Both the position numbers and the translations under genes were made by a program. Under the pieces are notes generated by a model. That model had not been told where the DNA came from and ran no database searches. It worked only from the letters and a program-made list of their open reading frames with translations. From Intestinibacillus sp964580155 (GTDB taxonomy: Bacteria > Bacillota > Clostridia > Oscillospirales > Butyricicoccaceae), in NCBI GenBank assembly GCA_964580155.1, contig CAZOJP010000022.1, positions 1 through 34,377 of the forward strand: a stretch of 34,377 nucleotides of DNA. Direction: 5' to 3'. Each line of letters starts with the position of its first letter. Within the stretch, counting starts at the first letter, position 1. Below are positions 16,042 to 24,138 of the stretch, in pieces.

Positions 16042-17346
16042 ATGAAAAAACGTATTCCTGCACTCATCCTGACGCTTTGCCTGCTGCTTTCAACCGCGGC
16101 ATTTGCCGCCGCACCGTCCGCGGACGAGCACATGCGCGGCATCTGGGTGTCGTCGGTTTATAATCTGGATTATCCCACGGCGCCCACCACGGACGCGGAC
16201 GCGCTGCGCAAGCAGGCGGACACCATCTTGGACGATGTATGCTCCATGGGACTGAGCACGGTCTTTTTGCAGGTGCATCCGTCGACGGACGCGCTTTACC
16301 CCTCGAAAATCTATCCGTGGAGCCGCTTTCTGACAGGCTCTGTGGGCACCGCGCCCGCGAACGGCTTCGATCCGCTGCGCTACTGGATTGACGGCGCGCA
16401 CGCGCGCGGACTGGAGCTGCACGCATGGCTCAACCCCTACCGCATCACAACCGGCAAAAAAGCCGAATGGGATGCGCTGCCCGCGTCCCACCCGGCAAAG
16501 CAGCACGCGGACTGGACCGTATCCTATAACGACAACTATTACTGGAATCCGGGGATTCCGGGCGTGATCGACCTGCTCGAGAGCGGCGTGGACGAGATCC
16601 TCACAAACTATCCCACGGTCGACGGCATCCATCTGGACGACTACTTCTATCCGGGCACGGCCTTTGACGATGCGGCGGCATACGCGCGCTACGGCGGCGG
16701 ACAGGCGCTTGCCGACTGGCGGCGCGCCAACGTCAATACGCTCGTCGACCGTCTGCACACGCTCGTGCAGCGGAAAGCCCCGGCGGCCTCCTTCGGCATC
16801 AGCCCGTCGGGTGTGTGGGAAAACCGCAGCGCGGATCCGCGCGGCAGCGCGACAAGCGGCGGCAACCCCTCCTACTCCAAGGCATATGCGGATACGCTCA
16901 CGTGGATCCGGCAGGGCATGGTGGACTATGTCTGTCCGCAGCTTTACTGGTATATCGGGCAGTCCGCCGCGGACTACGCGGTGCTGACCGACTGGTGGGC
17001 AAACGCGGTCAAGGGCACGGCGGTCAAGCTGTATATCGGCGAGGCGGCATACAAATGCGGCGACACCACGCAGGCGGCCGCCTGGCAGACCACGGGCGAG
17101 CTGACCCGCCATCTGCGGCTGACCGAGGCGCGCGCCGAGGTTTCCGGCAATATTTTCTTCAGCTACGGCTCGCTGCGCGACAAGAGCGCGTTCGCGAACG
17201 AAATCCGCACCTACTATGCCGCGCTGCCGTCCGCGCCCGCGCCCGAACCGGCGCCCCCTGCGGCGGAGAATCGCGTAGAGCAGCTCACCGGCATGGCCGC
17301 GTATCTGCATACGCTCGGCCTGTTCCTGCAATCGATTTTGCGCTAA
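16042..17346 (+). CDS. Secreted family-10-like glycosyl hydrolase (GHL10/DUF187)
   Basis: The 434-residue product starts at ATG 16042 (MKKRIPALILTLCLLLSTAA) after GAGAGGAG; an upstream in-frame ATG lacks a site. A signal peptide with cleavage near AFA-AA precedes the catalytic barrel. Blocks match the GHL10 family: RGIWVSSVYNLDYPT, VFLQVHPSTDALYPSKIYPW, GLELHAWLNPYRIT, DGIHLDDYFYP, and FGISPSGVWENR, with acidic residues in DGIHLDDY as candidate catalysts. GHL10 proteins are thought to cleave glycans of the wall or capsule in Gram-positives; no substrate can be stated. The tail is a Pro-rich linker and an amphipathic helix. Confidence 0.88.
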   Translation: MKKRIPALILTLCLLLSTAAFAAAPSADEHMRGIWVSSVYNLDYPTAPTTDADALRKQADTILDDVCSMGLSTVFLQVHPSTDALYPSKIYPWSRFLTGSVGTAPANGFDPLRYWIDGAHARGLELHAWLNPYRITTGKKAEWDALPASHPAKQHADWTVSYNDNYYWNPGIPGVIDLLESGVDEILTNYPTVDGIHLDDYFYPGTAFDDAAAYARYGGGQALADWRRANVNTLVDRLHTLVQRKAPAASFGISPSGVWENRSADPRGSATSGGNPSYSKAYADTLTWIRQGMVDYVCPQLYWYIGQSAADYAVLTDWWANAVKGTAVKLYIGEAAYKCGDTTQAAAWQTTGELTRHLRLTEARAEVSGNIFFSYGSLRDKSAFANEIRTYYAALPSAPAPEPAPPAAENRVEQLTGMAAYLHTLGLFLQSILR

Positions 17347-17371
17347 CTGCGCGGAAAGAAGGCATTTTTCT

Positions 17372-18118
17372 ATGTCACAGCAACGTTACACCCTGACCCG
17401 CACCCTGACCTTCGCCCAATTTGACTGCCGCGGTGTGTCGCGCCCGTCCGCGCTGTTCGACCTCATGCAGGACACGGCGACCGTGCATGCTCACACGCTC
17501 GGGCTGGGCGGCGACGAGCTGTCCATCGCATGGGCGCTGCTGCGCATGGCGGTCGAGCAGACGCGCCCATTCTATCCCGGCGAAGCGCTCGCGTGCGAAA
17601 CGGTGTTTGAGGGGGTCAAGGGCCCGAACTGGTGCCGCAGCTTTTACTTCCGCGACAGGACCGGCGCGCAGGTCGCGCGGGCATCATCCACCTGGGCCAT
17701 GCTCGATGCGCAGACCCACGGGCTGCTGCGTCCGCGCGAGCGTCCGGCATGCGCGCACTGGGTCACGCCGCCGGCGGACAGCTTTGTGCCGCCGAAAAAG
17801 CTGTCGCACGACGCGCTCACTCCGCACCATGTGCACAAGGTGCGCTATTCCGATCTCGACATGAACAACCACTTAAACAACGTTAAAATCGTCGATTTGA
17901 TTGCGGACGGGCTGGAGCTCGAGCGCCGCGCGGGGCAGTTCGTATCCTCCTTGCAGGTCAACTACACCGCGGAATGCCGCGACGGCGACGCGCTCACGCT
18001 GCTCACAGGGCGCGACGCGCAGGACACCCACTATATATTCGGCCGGGCAGACGGCGCGGATCGCTTTGCGGCTGCGGCGCGCCTGTCCGCTTATTCACCG
18101 GACAGAAAGGATGAATGA
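17372..18118 (+). CDS. Acyl-ACP thioesterase
   Basis: This 248-residue double hot-dog protein has its start at 17372 (MSQQRYTLTRTLTFAQFDCR), 25 bp after the preceding stop, with GAAAGAAGG upstream. The N-terminal hot-dog contains LFDLMQDTATVHAHTLG and AWALLRMAVEQTRPFYPGE. The C-terminal half opens with VRYSDLDMNNHLNNVKIVDL, the Asn/His-bearing catalytic block of FatA/FatB-like enzymes. It hydrolyses acyl-ACP to free fatty acid, ending chain elongation. It is followed after 3 bp by a nucleotidyltransferase-like gene and an HEPN gene, an unusual operon. Confidence 0.88.
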   Translation: MSQQRYTLTRTLTFAQFDCRGVSRPSALFDLMQDTATVHAHTLGLGGDELSIAWALLRMAVEQTRPFYPGEALACETVFEGVKGPNWCRSFYFRDRTGAQVARASSTWAMLDAQTHGLLRPRERPACAHWVTPPADSFVPPKKLSHDALTPHHVHKVRYSDLDMNNHLNNVKIVDLIADGLELERRAGQFVSSLQVNYTAECRDGDALTLLTGRDAQDTHYIFGRADGADRFAAAARLSAYSPDRKDE

Positions 18119-18121
18119 GCC

Positions 18122-18430
18122 ATGGATCGCGAGGTTGAAGCAATTCTGGAGGGGATTTTGACCCATTGTGCGCCGAAATGCGTCATTTTATATGGCGAAA
18201 AGCGTTCGCTTGCAAGCGGATGCATCAAGGCGCTCGATTTTTGCGTCATCCTGCCCGCGGCGGACAAGCCCGCGCTGCTGTACGAGCTGTATATGACGAT
18301 TGACGTCGAGGTGCCGTTCAACGTGCTGCTTTACACCTGCGCGGAGTGGGAGGCGCTGACCGAGGATTTCTCCAGCTATGCCTCCGCCATCTGCAAGAAG
18401 GGGACGGTGCTGTATGAGCAGAAGCCGTAA
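18122..18430 (+). CDS. Atypical nucleotidyltransferase-like protein of an MNT/HEPN pair
   Basis: The 102-residue product starts 3 bp after the thioesterase stop. The region CVILYGEKRSLASGCIKALD followed by FCVIL has the strand-turn-strand layout of the MNT minimal nucleotidyltransferase, but the usual G-S is YGE and the D-x-D metal ligands are reduced to D-F-C. The rest (VEVPFNVLLYTCAEWEALTE) keeps the fold. Catalytic activity is therefore doubtful. It overlaps the HEPN gene by 17 bp. MNT/HEPN pairs act as toxin-antitoxin modules in several bacteria, but neither partner here has the canonical active residues. Confidence 0.6.
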   Translation: MDREVEAILEGILTHCAPKCVILYGEKRSLASGCIKALDFCVILPAADKPALLYELYMTIDVEVPFNVLLYTCAEWEALTEDFSSYASAICKKGTVLYEQKP

Positions 18431-18845
18431 AAGAGTGGGGGACAGCCTGTTCTATTACAAATGGCTGGATAAGGCACTGGTCGATTTGCAGACGGCGCGC
18501 ATTCTAATGACCTGGGGCGGAGACCATGCGATGGTTGCGTTCCACTGCCAGCAGGCGATTGAAAAAGCGCTCAAGGGCTTTCTGCTCTTCAAGACCGGCC
18601 GCCACTTCGACGGCCACAACCTGACCTATCTGTGCCGGCAGGCGACCGCACTCGATCGCACCTTTGCGGAATACCTCGACGAAAGCACTGCGCTCAACAA
18701 CCTGTATATCGAAACCCGATACCCGACCGACCTGCCCTTTTCGCTGAGCGAAGCGCAGATCAGCCGACTGTATGGCATGGCGGACCGCATGTTCGCCACG
18801 ATTCGCGAGCAGCTTTATAGGAGCGGCCGCCCCCATAAGATTTAA
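18414..18845 (+). CDS. HEPN-domain protein
   Basis: The 143-residue product starts at ATG 18414 inside the preceding gene; a GTG at 18435 is an alternative. The four-helix HEPN fold is indicated by LDKALVDLQTARILM, AFHCQQAIEKALKGFLLFKT, GHNLTYLCRQA and the conserved IETRYPTDLPF. The RNase motif R-X4-6-H of HEPN toxins is not seen: R in ETRYPTD has no following His. This fits the COG1895 type, usually paired with a nucleotidyltransferase as here. The role is unknown; it is placed in an operon with a fatty-acid thioesterase and followed by a strong terminator. Confidence 0.8.
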   Translation: MSRSRKRVGDSLFYYKWLDKALVDLQTARILMTWGGDHAMVAFHCQQAIEKALKGFLLFKTGRHFDGHNLTYLCRQATALDRTFAEYLDESTALNNLYIETRYPTDLPFSLSEAQISRLYGMADRMFATIREQLYRSGRPHKI

Positions 18846-18881
18846 CGCCGCGCGCAAGCAAAGCGCGGTATGTTCACAAAA

Positions 18882-18925
18882 AAAGAAGCAACCGCACTCA
18901 TTTGGGGGAGTGCGGTTGCTTCTTT
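18882..18925 (+). terminator. Terminator of the thioesterase-MNT-HEPN operon
   Basis: AAAGAAGCAACCGCACTC pairs perfectly with GAGTGCGGTTGCTTCTTT, loop ~8 nt, beginning 37 bp after the HEPN stop. Confidence 0.85.
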
Positions 18926-19001
18926 CGTCCGATAAGACGCGCGATATTCTGTTATTTTAACGCATAAAATTACTATTTGTTTATCAGAGAGGGGACTGCA
19001 T

Positions 19002-19970
19002 ATGATCGAAACGCAACCGGTCTGCGGACGCTTCGCACCGTCGCCAAGCGGGCGCATGCACGCGGGCAACGTGTTTTGCGCGCTGCTGGCGTGGCTGTCC
19101 GCGCGGTCGCAGGGCGGCCGCATGGTGCTGCGCATCGAGGATCTCGACCCCGAGCGCTGCACGCGCGCCTATGCCGCCCGGCTGGAGGACGATTTGCGCT
19201 GGCTCGGGCTGGACTGGGACGAGGGCGGACTTGCGGCAGGCGGGGAGTACCTGCAAAGCGCGTGCACCTCGCACTATGACGCGGCGTTTCGCACGCTCGA
19301 GGCGCGCGGCCTGCTTTATCCGTGCTTTTGCACCCGCGCCGAGCTGCACGCGGCAAGCGCGCCCCATTTGTCCGACGGGCGCGTGCTGTATGCAGGCACC
19401 TGCCGCGGTCTGACGGCGGACGAAATCGCGGCGCGCGCCGCGGTGCGCCCTCCTGCGATGCGTCTGCGCGTGCCCGAGGAGGAGGTGTGCTTTGTCGATG
19501 GTGTGTACGGCACGGTGTGCGAAAATCTGGCGCGCGAGACCGGTGATTTTCTGCTGCGCCGCGCGGACGGGGTGTATGCCTATCAGCTCGCGGTCGTCGT
19601 GGACGATGGGCGCATGGGCGTGACCGAGGTTGTGCGCGGCAGCGATCTGCTGTCCTCGACCGCGCGGCAGCTCTATCTGTACCGCGTGCTCGGGCTGACG
19701 CCGCCGCGCTTTACGCACATTCCGCTGCTGTGCGCGCCGGATGGACGGCGGCTGTCCAAGCGCGACCGCGATCTGGATCTCGGCCGCATCCGCGCAGGAA
19801 GCGCTTCGCCCGCGCCCTTTCTCGGGCAGCTTGCCTGCCTTGCCGGGCTGATCGACCGTCCGCAGTCGCTGTCCGCGCGCGAGCTGCTCCCGTACTACAC
19901 CGCCGCGCGTCTGCCGCGCCAAAATATTGTGCTCTCCGCACAGGAATACCGCGCGCTGTGCGGCGCATAG
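19002..19970 (+). CDS. gluQ: Glutamyl-Q tRNA(Asp) synthetase
   Basis: The 322-residue product has its start at 19002 after GAGAGGGG. It is a class I synthetase catalytic core without anticodon-binding domain: RFAPSPSGRMHAGN with the HAGN (HIGH-like) motif at 20-23, LRIEDLDPERC, and LSKRDRD as the KMSKS-like loop. Zinc ligands C-F-C and the later Y-x-G-T-C (residues ~106-133) are conserved in GluQ-RS. It activates glutamate and attaches it to the queuosine of tRNA(Asp) position 34. Length (~300) and the absent C-terminal domain separate it from GltX. It uses TAG as its stop codon. Confidence 0.92.
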   Translation: MIETQPVCGRFAPSPSGRMHAGNVFCALLAWLSARSQGGRMVLRIEDLDPERCTRAYAARLEDDLRWLGLDWDEGGLAAGGEYLQSACTSHYDAAFRTLEARGLLYPCFCTRAELHAASAPHLSDGRVLYAGTCRGLTADEIAARAAVRPPAMRLRVPEEEVCFVDGVYGTVCENLARETGDFLLRRADGVYAYQLAVVVDDGRMGVTEVVRGSDLLSSTARQLYLYRVLGLTPPRFTHIPLLCAPDGRRLSKRDRDLDLGRIRAGSASPAPFLGQLACLAGLIDRPQSLSARELLPYYTAARLPRQNIVLSAQEYRALCGA

Positions 19971-19984
19971 ATAAACGCGCGGCA

Positions 19985-20305
19985 CTATTCGTCCCACGCG
20001 TTGCTTTGAAATTCCAGATTGTACGCGAGCATGCGCTGCAGCTTTGCGCGCGCCCGCGTCAGATGACGGCTGACCGCGGACGGACTGACACCCCACCGCG
20101 CGGCGATTTCGCGTCCGGACAGCCCCTGCGCATAATGCAGCTGCAGCACCTCCTGCTGGCGGCCGGTCAGCTCGTCGCGCAGCGCACGGGCAAAGGCCGC
20201 GCGAAACCGTGTGCGCCACGCGGTGTTATCGCCTGTGCATGCGGCAAAATAGCGCGCACACGCCGCGCGGTCAGCGGCAGCGCCCGTGAACGCAGTGCTT
20301 TTCAT
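19985..20305 (-). CDS. Small sigma-70 region-4-like regulator
   Basis: The 106-residue product starts at MKSTAFTG (ATG 20303-20305) with GAAGGGCGC before it. The C-terminal half is a classic region-4 helix-turn-helix: LTGRQQEVLQLHYAQGLSGR, EIAARWGVSPSAVSRHLTRA, RAKLQRML. No region 2 is present, so it is not a complete sigma factor; phage-derived activators and anti-sigma-like switch proteins have this layout. It overlaps the preceding 81-residue gene by 35 bp and both are downstream of a consensus promoter with a LexA-type box. Confidence 0.75.
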   Translation of the reverse strand: MKSTAFTGAAADRAACARYFAACTGDNTAWRTRFRAAFARALRDELTGRQQEVLQLHYAQGLSGREIAARWGVSPSAVSRHLTRARAKLQRMLAYNLEFQSNAWDE

Positions 20306-20516
20306 AGCGCGCCCTTCGGTCGTAATAGTGCTCAAGATCGTATGCCGTGCGCCGGCTTTCGCCGATCATGACGCGCAGCAGCCCGATGCGCCGCTTGATG
20401 CGGCGGCGCAGCTCGGTCTGCTCGGTGCACCGCAGCGCGCGCTGCAGCTGAATCACGCGCAGCTCGAGCACGGCGGTGTTGTGCCGGTATTCCTGCGCCA
20501 TTTTCTGCAAATCCAT
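20271..20516 (-). CDS. Small basic coiled-coil protein, unknown function
   Basis: The 81-residue product starts at MDLQKMAQEYRHNT with a near-perfect AAGGAGG 7 bp upstream. It consists of helical, Arg-rich sequence (AVLELRVIQLQRALRC; ELRRRIKRRIGLLRVM; ending YDRRARYEKHC). The family is not recognised. It is the first gene of a two-gene unit with the sigma-region-4-like protein, and similar pairs of tiny genes occur in clostridial prophage-like regions, where they may act on transcription (inference). Confidence 0.65.
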   Translation of the reverse strand: MDLQKMAQEYRHNTAVLELRVIQLQRALRCTEQTELRRRIKRRIGLLRVMIGESRRTAYDLEHYYDRRARYEKHCVHGRCR

Positions 20517-20529
20517 AGGGAACCTCCTT

Positions 20530-20584
20530 GAACGTTTGTTCTTGTCGTAGTTACCATAATACGCACGTTTGTACGGTTTGTCAA
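20530..20584 (-). promoter_or_regulatory. Consensus promoter with LexA-type operator
   Basis: On the minus strand TTGACA (20579-20584), 17-bp spacer, TATTAT (20556-20561). Between the -10 and the ribosome site is GAACAAACGTTC (20530-20541), which fits the Gram-positive SOS box GAAC-N4-GTTC exactly. A degenerate copy, GTACAAACGTGC, lies in the spacer (20562-20573). Confidence 0.65.
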
Positions 20585-20636
20585 GGGATTTCTTTCCGCA
20601 CCGAGATGATTCTGGAAGTCCGCCTGAAACACGGCA

Positions 20637-20677
20637 AAAAGCGGCGGTATCGCAAAATGCGCGATACCGCCGCTTTT
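20637..20677 (-). terminator. Terminator of the citrate synthase gene
   Basis: AAAAGCGGCGGTATCGC and GCGATACCGCCGCTTTT form a perfect 17-bp stem; on the minus strand it is followed by TGCCG after the T run, 15 bp past the stop codon. Confidence 0.85.
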
Positions 20678-20691
20678 CTTGTTAAAATAAG

Positions 20692-22065
20692 TCACTCGCG
20701 CGCGGATAGCGGCACATAAAACCGCTTTTCGTGCCGCAGCGGCTTGTACGCCGGACGGATGATCTTGCCGCCGATTGTGATCTCCTCCATGCGGTGCGCC
20801 ATCCAGCCGATGACGCGCGCGGTGGCGAAAAGCGGCGTGAGCAGCTCCTCCGGAATGCCGAGCATGCGATAGACCAGACCGGAATACAGGTCGACGTTTG
20901 CGCAAAGCGGCTTGTCCAGACCGCCGCGCACCTGTGCCATCGCGCGCGCGGTCAGCTTTTCCACGGACTCGATGAGCTCGAACTCCTTGAGGTAGCCCTT
21001 TTGCGCGGCGAGCGGGCGCGCGCTGCTTTTGAGTGAGACCGCGCGCGGATCGCTCAGCGTGTAGACCGCGTGCCCCATGCCGTAAATCAGTCCGGAGCGG
21101 TCGTTGGCATCGCGACGCAGGATGCGCAGCAGATAGTCGTAGACCGCGTCCTCGTCCGCCCAGTCGGTGACGTGCGCCTTGATGTCCTCGAACATTTCGA
21201 TGACCTTGAGGTTGGCGCCGCCGTGACGCGGCCCCTTGAGCGCGCCGACCGCGGCCGCGATGGCGGAATAGGTGTCCGTGCCCGAGGAGGAGGAAACGCG
21301 CGCGGCGAACGCGGAGTTGTTGCCGCCGCCGTGCTCGGCATGGATGACAAGGCAGCGGTCGAGCAGGTGGGCCTCCTCGTCCGTGTAGGTGCCGTCCGGA
21401 CGGATGAGACCGAGGATGTTCTCCGCGGTCGACTTGGTCTTGTCCGGCACATGCAAATACATGCTCGCGTTGTCAAAATAGCGGCGCTTCGCCTGATAGG
21501 CGTGCGAAATGATGACCGGAAAGCGCGCAATCAGCGAAATCGCCTGCCGCATGGTATTTTCGACCGAGGTGTCGTCCGGGTTGGGGTCGGAGGCATAGAG
21601 CGCAAGCGTCGCATAGGCGAGCTTGTTCATGATGTCCGGACTGGGCGTGCGCATGAGCACGTCCTCGGTGAAGTTCGCAGGCAGGTCGCGCGATTCCGAG
21701 ATCGCCTGCCCGAAGTCGCGCAGCTGCTCCGCCGTGGGCAGCCTGCCGCAGATGAGCAGGTAGGCGACCTCGCAGTAGCCAAAGCGGTTTTCCGCCGAGA
21801 TGCCGTCGAGCAGGTCGTATAGGTTGATGCCGCGATAGGTCAGACGGCCCTCGGTCGGCTCGCGCTCGCCCTCGTTGAGGACGTAGCCGTGGACGTTTGA
21901 AATGCGCGTCATACCTGCGAGCACACCGGTGCCGTCCGCGTTGCGCAGGCCGCGCTTGATGCCGTATTTTGCGTACCATGCGGGGTCGATTTGGGAATTT
22001 TCCCGGAAGGTTTCACATAGATTGTGGATGAGCCCCGGTTCCGCCTTGCCGCCAAATGCTTCCAT
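20692..22065 (-). CDS. gltA: Citrate synthase
   Basis: The 457-residue product starts at MEAFGGKAEPGLIHNL with GAGGAG upstream. Catalytic residues are in place: His in LVIHAEHGGGNNSAF, His in GPRHGGANLKVIEMF, Asp in CANVDLYSGLVY. The block TYRGINLYDLLDG opens the large domain. It condenses oxaloacetate with acetyl-CoA to citrate, feeding 2-oxoglutarate/glutamate synthesis in an anaerobe. The enzyme is of the longer (~450 residue) form found in Clostridia. No aconitase or isocitrate dehydrogenase gene adjoins. 2-Methylcitrate synthase activity cannot be excluded from sequence alone. Confidence 0.92.
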   Translation of the reverse strand: MEAFGGKAEPGLIHNLCETFRENSQIDPAWYAKYGIKRGLRNADGTGVLAGMTRISNVHGYVLNEGEREPTEGRLTYRGINLYDLLDGISAENRFGYCEVAYLLICGRLPTAEQLRDFGQAISESRDLPANFTEDVLMRTPSPDIMNKLAYATLALYASDPNPDDTSVENTMRQAISLIARFPVIISHAYQAKRRYFDNASMYLHVPDKTKSTAENILGLIRPDGTYTDEEAHLLDRCLVIHAEHGGGNNSAFAARVSSSSGTDTYSAIAAAVGALKGPRHGGANLKVIEMFEDIKAHVTDWADEDAVYDYLLRILRRDANDRSGLIYGMGHAVYTLSDPRAVSLKSSARPLAAQKGYLKEFELIESVEKLTARAMAQVRGGLDKPLCANVDLYSGLVYRMLGIPEELLTPLFATARVIGWMAHRMEEITIGGKIIRPAYKPLRHEKRFYVPLSARE

Positions 22066-22106
22066 AGCTATATTCTCCTCGCTTCGCTACCATTTTAGAT
22101 GAATTT

Positions 22107-22135
22107 ATTATACGCCGGGCTTGCAAAGCTGTCAA
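22107..22135 (-). promoter_or_regulatory. Perfect consensus promoter of citrate synthase
   Basis: On the minus strand TTGACA (22130-22135), 17-bp spacer, TATAAT (22107-22112), 41 bp before the start codon. Confidence 0.85.
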
Positions 22136-22186
22136 CTTGCTAAACCACTGAAATTCGGGCCGATAAACAGCCCGGGAGGATGCAAA

Positions 22187-23245
22187 ATGAAGAAGTTATT
22201 GTCTCTGGGTCTGATACTGCTGACGATTGTCTATGCCTTGCCGCTGGCATATCGGGCATACTATCGCGGTATAGATGCGGCGATTTCGCAAGCACAGGCT
22301 GTTCCTGCTGCAAAAACGACCGATACCCCGGTGGAAAGCACCGCCCCCGAGCAGCAGGATACCGCCGCGGCGGTGCCGCTGCCCGACAGCGGCGACATCC
22401 GCGTGCTGGTCGGCGGCGAGGTGTGCACGATGCCGCTTGAAAGCTATGTGGCCGGCGTGGTATCCGCGGAAATCTCCCCGACCTTTCCGGCCGATGCGCT
22501 GCGCGCGCAGGCGGTCGCGGCGCGCACATACGCGGTGCACAAAATGCGCACGGGCGGCAGCGCGCTGGCCGTGCATCAGGGTGCGGATGTGTGCGACGAT
22601 TACCACCACTGCACCGCCTATCTGGATCTTGCCGAGCAGGCCTCCGCCCGCTGGGGCAAAAATGCGGACGACTATGAAAACGCGGTGCTGCGCGCGGTGC
22701 AGGACACGGCCGGCGAAGTGCTGACCGTGGACGGCAAACCCATCGTCGCGGTGTTCTGCGCCGCCTCGTCCGCGCGCACCGAATCGGCGGAGGACGTGTG
22801 GGGCAGCGCGATTTCCTATCTGCAATCGGTCGAAAGTCCGGGCGGCGAGGCGTGCTCCAAGTACCAAACCGAGGTCACGGTGTCCGCCGCGGATTTTCGC
22901 AAAAAGGTGCACGATACCTTTCCGTCCATTGGGGTCGACGGCGCGCCCGCGACCTGGTTCAAGGCATCCGCGCGCTCGGCGGCAGGCGGCATCAAGACCG
23001 TCGCACTCGGCGGCGTGCGCGTGCAGGGCACCGCGATTCGCGAAATGTTTGATCTGTGCTCGACGAATTTTACGGTCACCCCGTCTGCGGACGCGATCAC
23101 CTTCCATGTCACGGGATACGGCCACGGTGTCGGGCTGAGCCAGTACGGCGCAAAGTACATGGCGGAGAACGGCTCGGGCTATCGCGCCATTCTGACGCAC
23201 TATTATACCGGCGCGGTGATTGAGAAATTGAACGATTTGAAATAA
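22187..23245 (+). CDS. spoIID: Stage II sporulation protein D (lytic transglycosylase)
   Basis: The 352-residue product starts at ATG 22187 (MKKLLSLGLILLTIVYALPL) behind GGGAGGA; the frame extends 22 codons further without a site. An N-terminal membrane anchor is followed by the SpoIID domain: CTMPLESYVAGVVSAEISPT with the catalytic Glu in SAEIS, ALRAQAVAARTYAVHKM, and the C-terminal GYGHGVGLSQYGAKYMA. Made in the mother cell, SpoIID cleaves denuded glycan strands during engulfment with SpoIIM/P. Here it is followed by a spoIIQ-like gene, its usual clostridial neighbour. No convincing sigma-E promoter was found upstream. Confidence 0.92.
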   Translation: MKKLLSLGLILLTIVYALPLAYRAYYRGIDAAISQAQAVPAAKTTDTPVESTAPEQQDTAAAVPLPDSGDIRVLVGGEVCTMPLESYVAGVVSAEISPTFPADALRAQAVAARTYAVHKMRTGGSALAVHQGADVCDDYHHCTAYLDLAEQASARWGKNADDYENAVLRAVQDTAGEVLTVDGKPIVAVFCAASSARTESAEDVWGSAISYLQSVESPGGEACSKYQTEVTVSAADFRKKVHDTFPSIGVDGAPATWFKASARSAAGGIKTVALGGVRVQGTAIREMFDLCSTNFTVTPSADAITFHVTGYGHGVGLSQYGAKYMAENGSGYRAILTHYYTGAVIEKLNDLK

Positions 23246-23259
23246 TTTTACATTCTCCT

Positions 23260-23289
23260 GTATAGCGCACAGCACGGCTGCCCATACTA
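23260..23289 (+). promoter_or_regulatory. Forespore (sigma-F/sigma-G-like) promoter of the spoIIQ-like gene
   Basis: GTATA (23260-23264), a 15-bp spacer, and GCCCATACTA (23280-23289) match the sigma-F consensus GYATA-15-GGNRAYAMTR at all -35 positions and 8 of 10 -10 positions. It lies 18 bp before the start codon. Confidence 0.65.
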
Positions 23290-23307
23290 GGCTCGGAGGT
23301 GCTGTAT

Positions 23308-24087
23308 ATGCGCAAAATGACACGCTCGTCTGCGACGCTCTCGGAGGACAGAGGATTTTATGTGATTCTGTTGCTTTGTCTGGCAGCGATTGCAGCCGCG
23401 GGCTACGTACTGTTTTTTACACCTGCCGGCTCCCAAACCGAGCCGCTCGACACGGCGGTCTTTGAGCCGACCGTGACACCGGATGATTTTCAGCCCGTGC
23501 TCGGCCAGTTCGATGACACGCCGGTAACCGCAAACGACGACGCGGCCGCCGCGGCTTCGGATGAGACCGCCCCTGAAACGTCCGTTTCCGCCGCCGACGG
23601 CACGCAGGCTGCAACAGCGGCTGCAAGCGGCGCCGCCGAGGACACCGCGCGGGAAGCCCTTGCCCAGCCGAGCGCACCTGCGTTCATCCGCCCGGTTGCG
23701 GGCGCGCTGAGCGAGCCGTTCTCGGGCGACGAGCTTGTTTATCAGCAGACCTTCGGCGACTGGCGCACCCACACCGGTGCGGATTACAGCACCGAATTGG
23801 GTGCACGCGTCTATGCCATCACGGATGGTAAGGTGTCCGACGTATCAAACGATACGCTCTACGGCACCTGTGTCACGCTCGACCATGCGGACGGTCTGCA
23901 AACCGTGTACAAGGGGCTGGGCGCAAAGGTCAAGGTGCACAAGGGCGACCGCGTCAAAGCGGGCGATGTGCTGGGTATGGTGGACGATACCAATGTCGCG
24001 GAAGCGAGCGCAGGCCCGCATCTGCACGTCGAAGCCATACAAAACGGCACGCACATCGACCCCGAAACCCTGTTTTCGCCCACCTGA
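23308..24087 (+). CDS. spoIIQ: SpoIIQ-like membrane-anchored M23 peptidase
   Basis: The 259-residue product starts at ATG 23308 (MRKMTRSSATL) with GGAGGT 7 bp upstream. One transmembrane helix (GFYVILLLCLAAIAAAGYVL) is followed by a low-complexity Ala/Thr linker (~45-130) and an M23/LytM domain. Both zinc-binding motifs are present, H-x-x-x-D in HTGADYS and H-x-H in GPHLHVEA, so unlike B. subtilis SpoIIQ it should be an active endopeptidase, as in C. difficile. SpoIIQ in the forespore binds mother-cell SpoIIIAH to form the channel and zipper of engulfment. The spoIID neighbour and the sigma-F-like promoter support this over a housekeeping M23 enzyme. Confidence 0.85.
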   Translation: MRKMTRSSATLSEDRGFYVILLLCLAAIAAAGYVLFFTPAGSQTEPLDTAVFEPTVTPDDFQPVLGQFDDTPVTANDDAAAAASDETAPETSVSAADGTQAATAAASGAAEDTAREALAQPSAPAFIRPVAGALSEPFSGDELVYQQTFGDWRTHTGADYSTELGARVYAITDGKVSDVSNDTLYGTCVTLDHADGLQTVYKGLGAKVKVHKGDRVKAGDVLGMVDDTNVAEASAGPHLHVEAIQNGTHIDPETLFSPT

Positions 24088-24138
24088 TTTTGCTCTATTC
24101 TTCCTCGTTCTTCACTCATTTTTTCCTCCATTTTTCTT

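Noticed and set aside
16090..17331. 413-residue minus-strand ORF opposite the GHL10 gene
   Set aside because: Compositional shadow: no motifs, no ribosome site, while the plus frame has a signal peptide and family blocks.
19968..19970. Genome-wide reassignment of TAG to an amino acid
   Set aside because: GluQ-RS ends normally with TAG here, so TAG works as a stop; the two in-frame ambers are better explained as nonsense mutations or errors.
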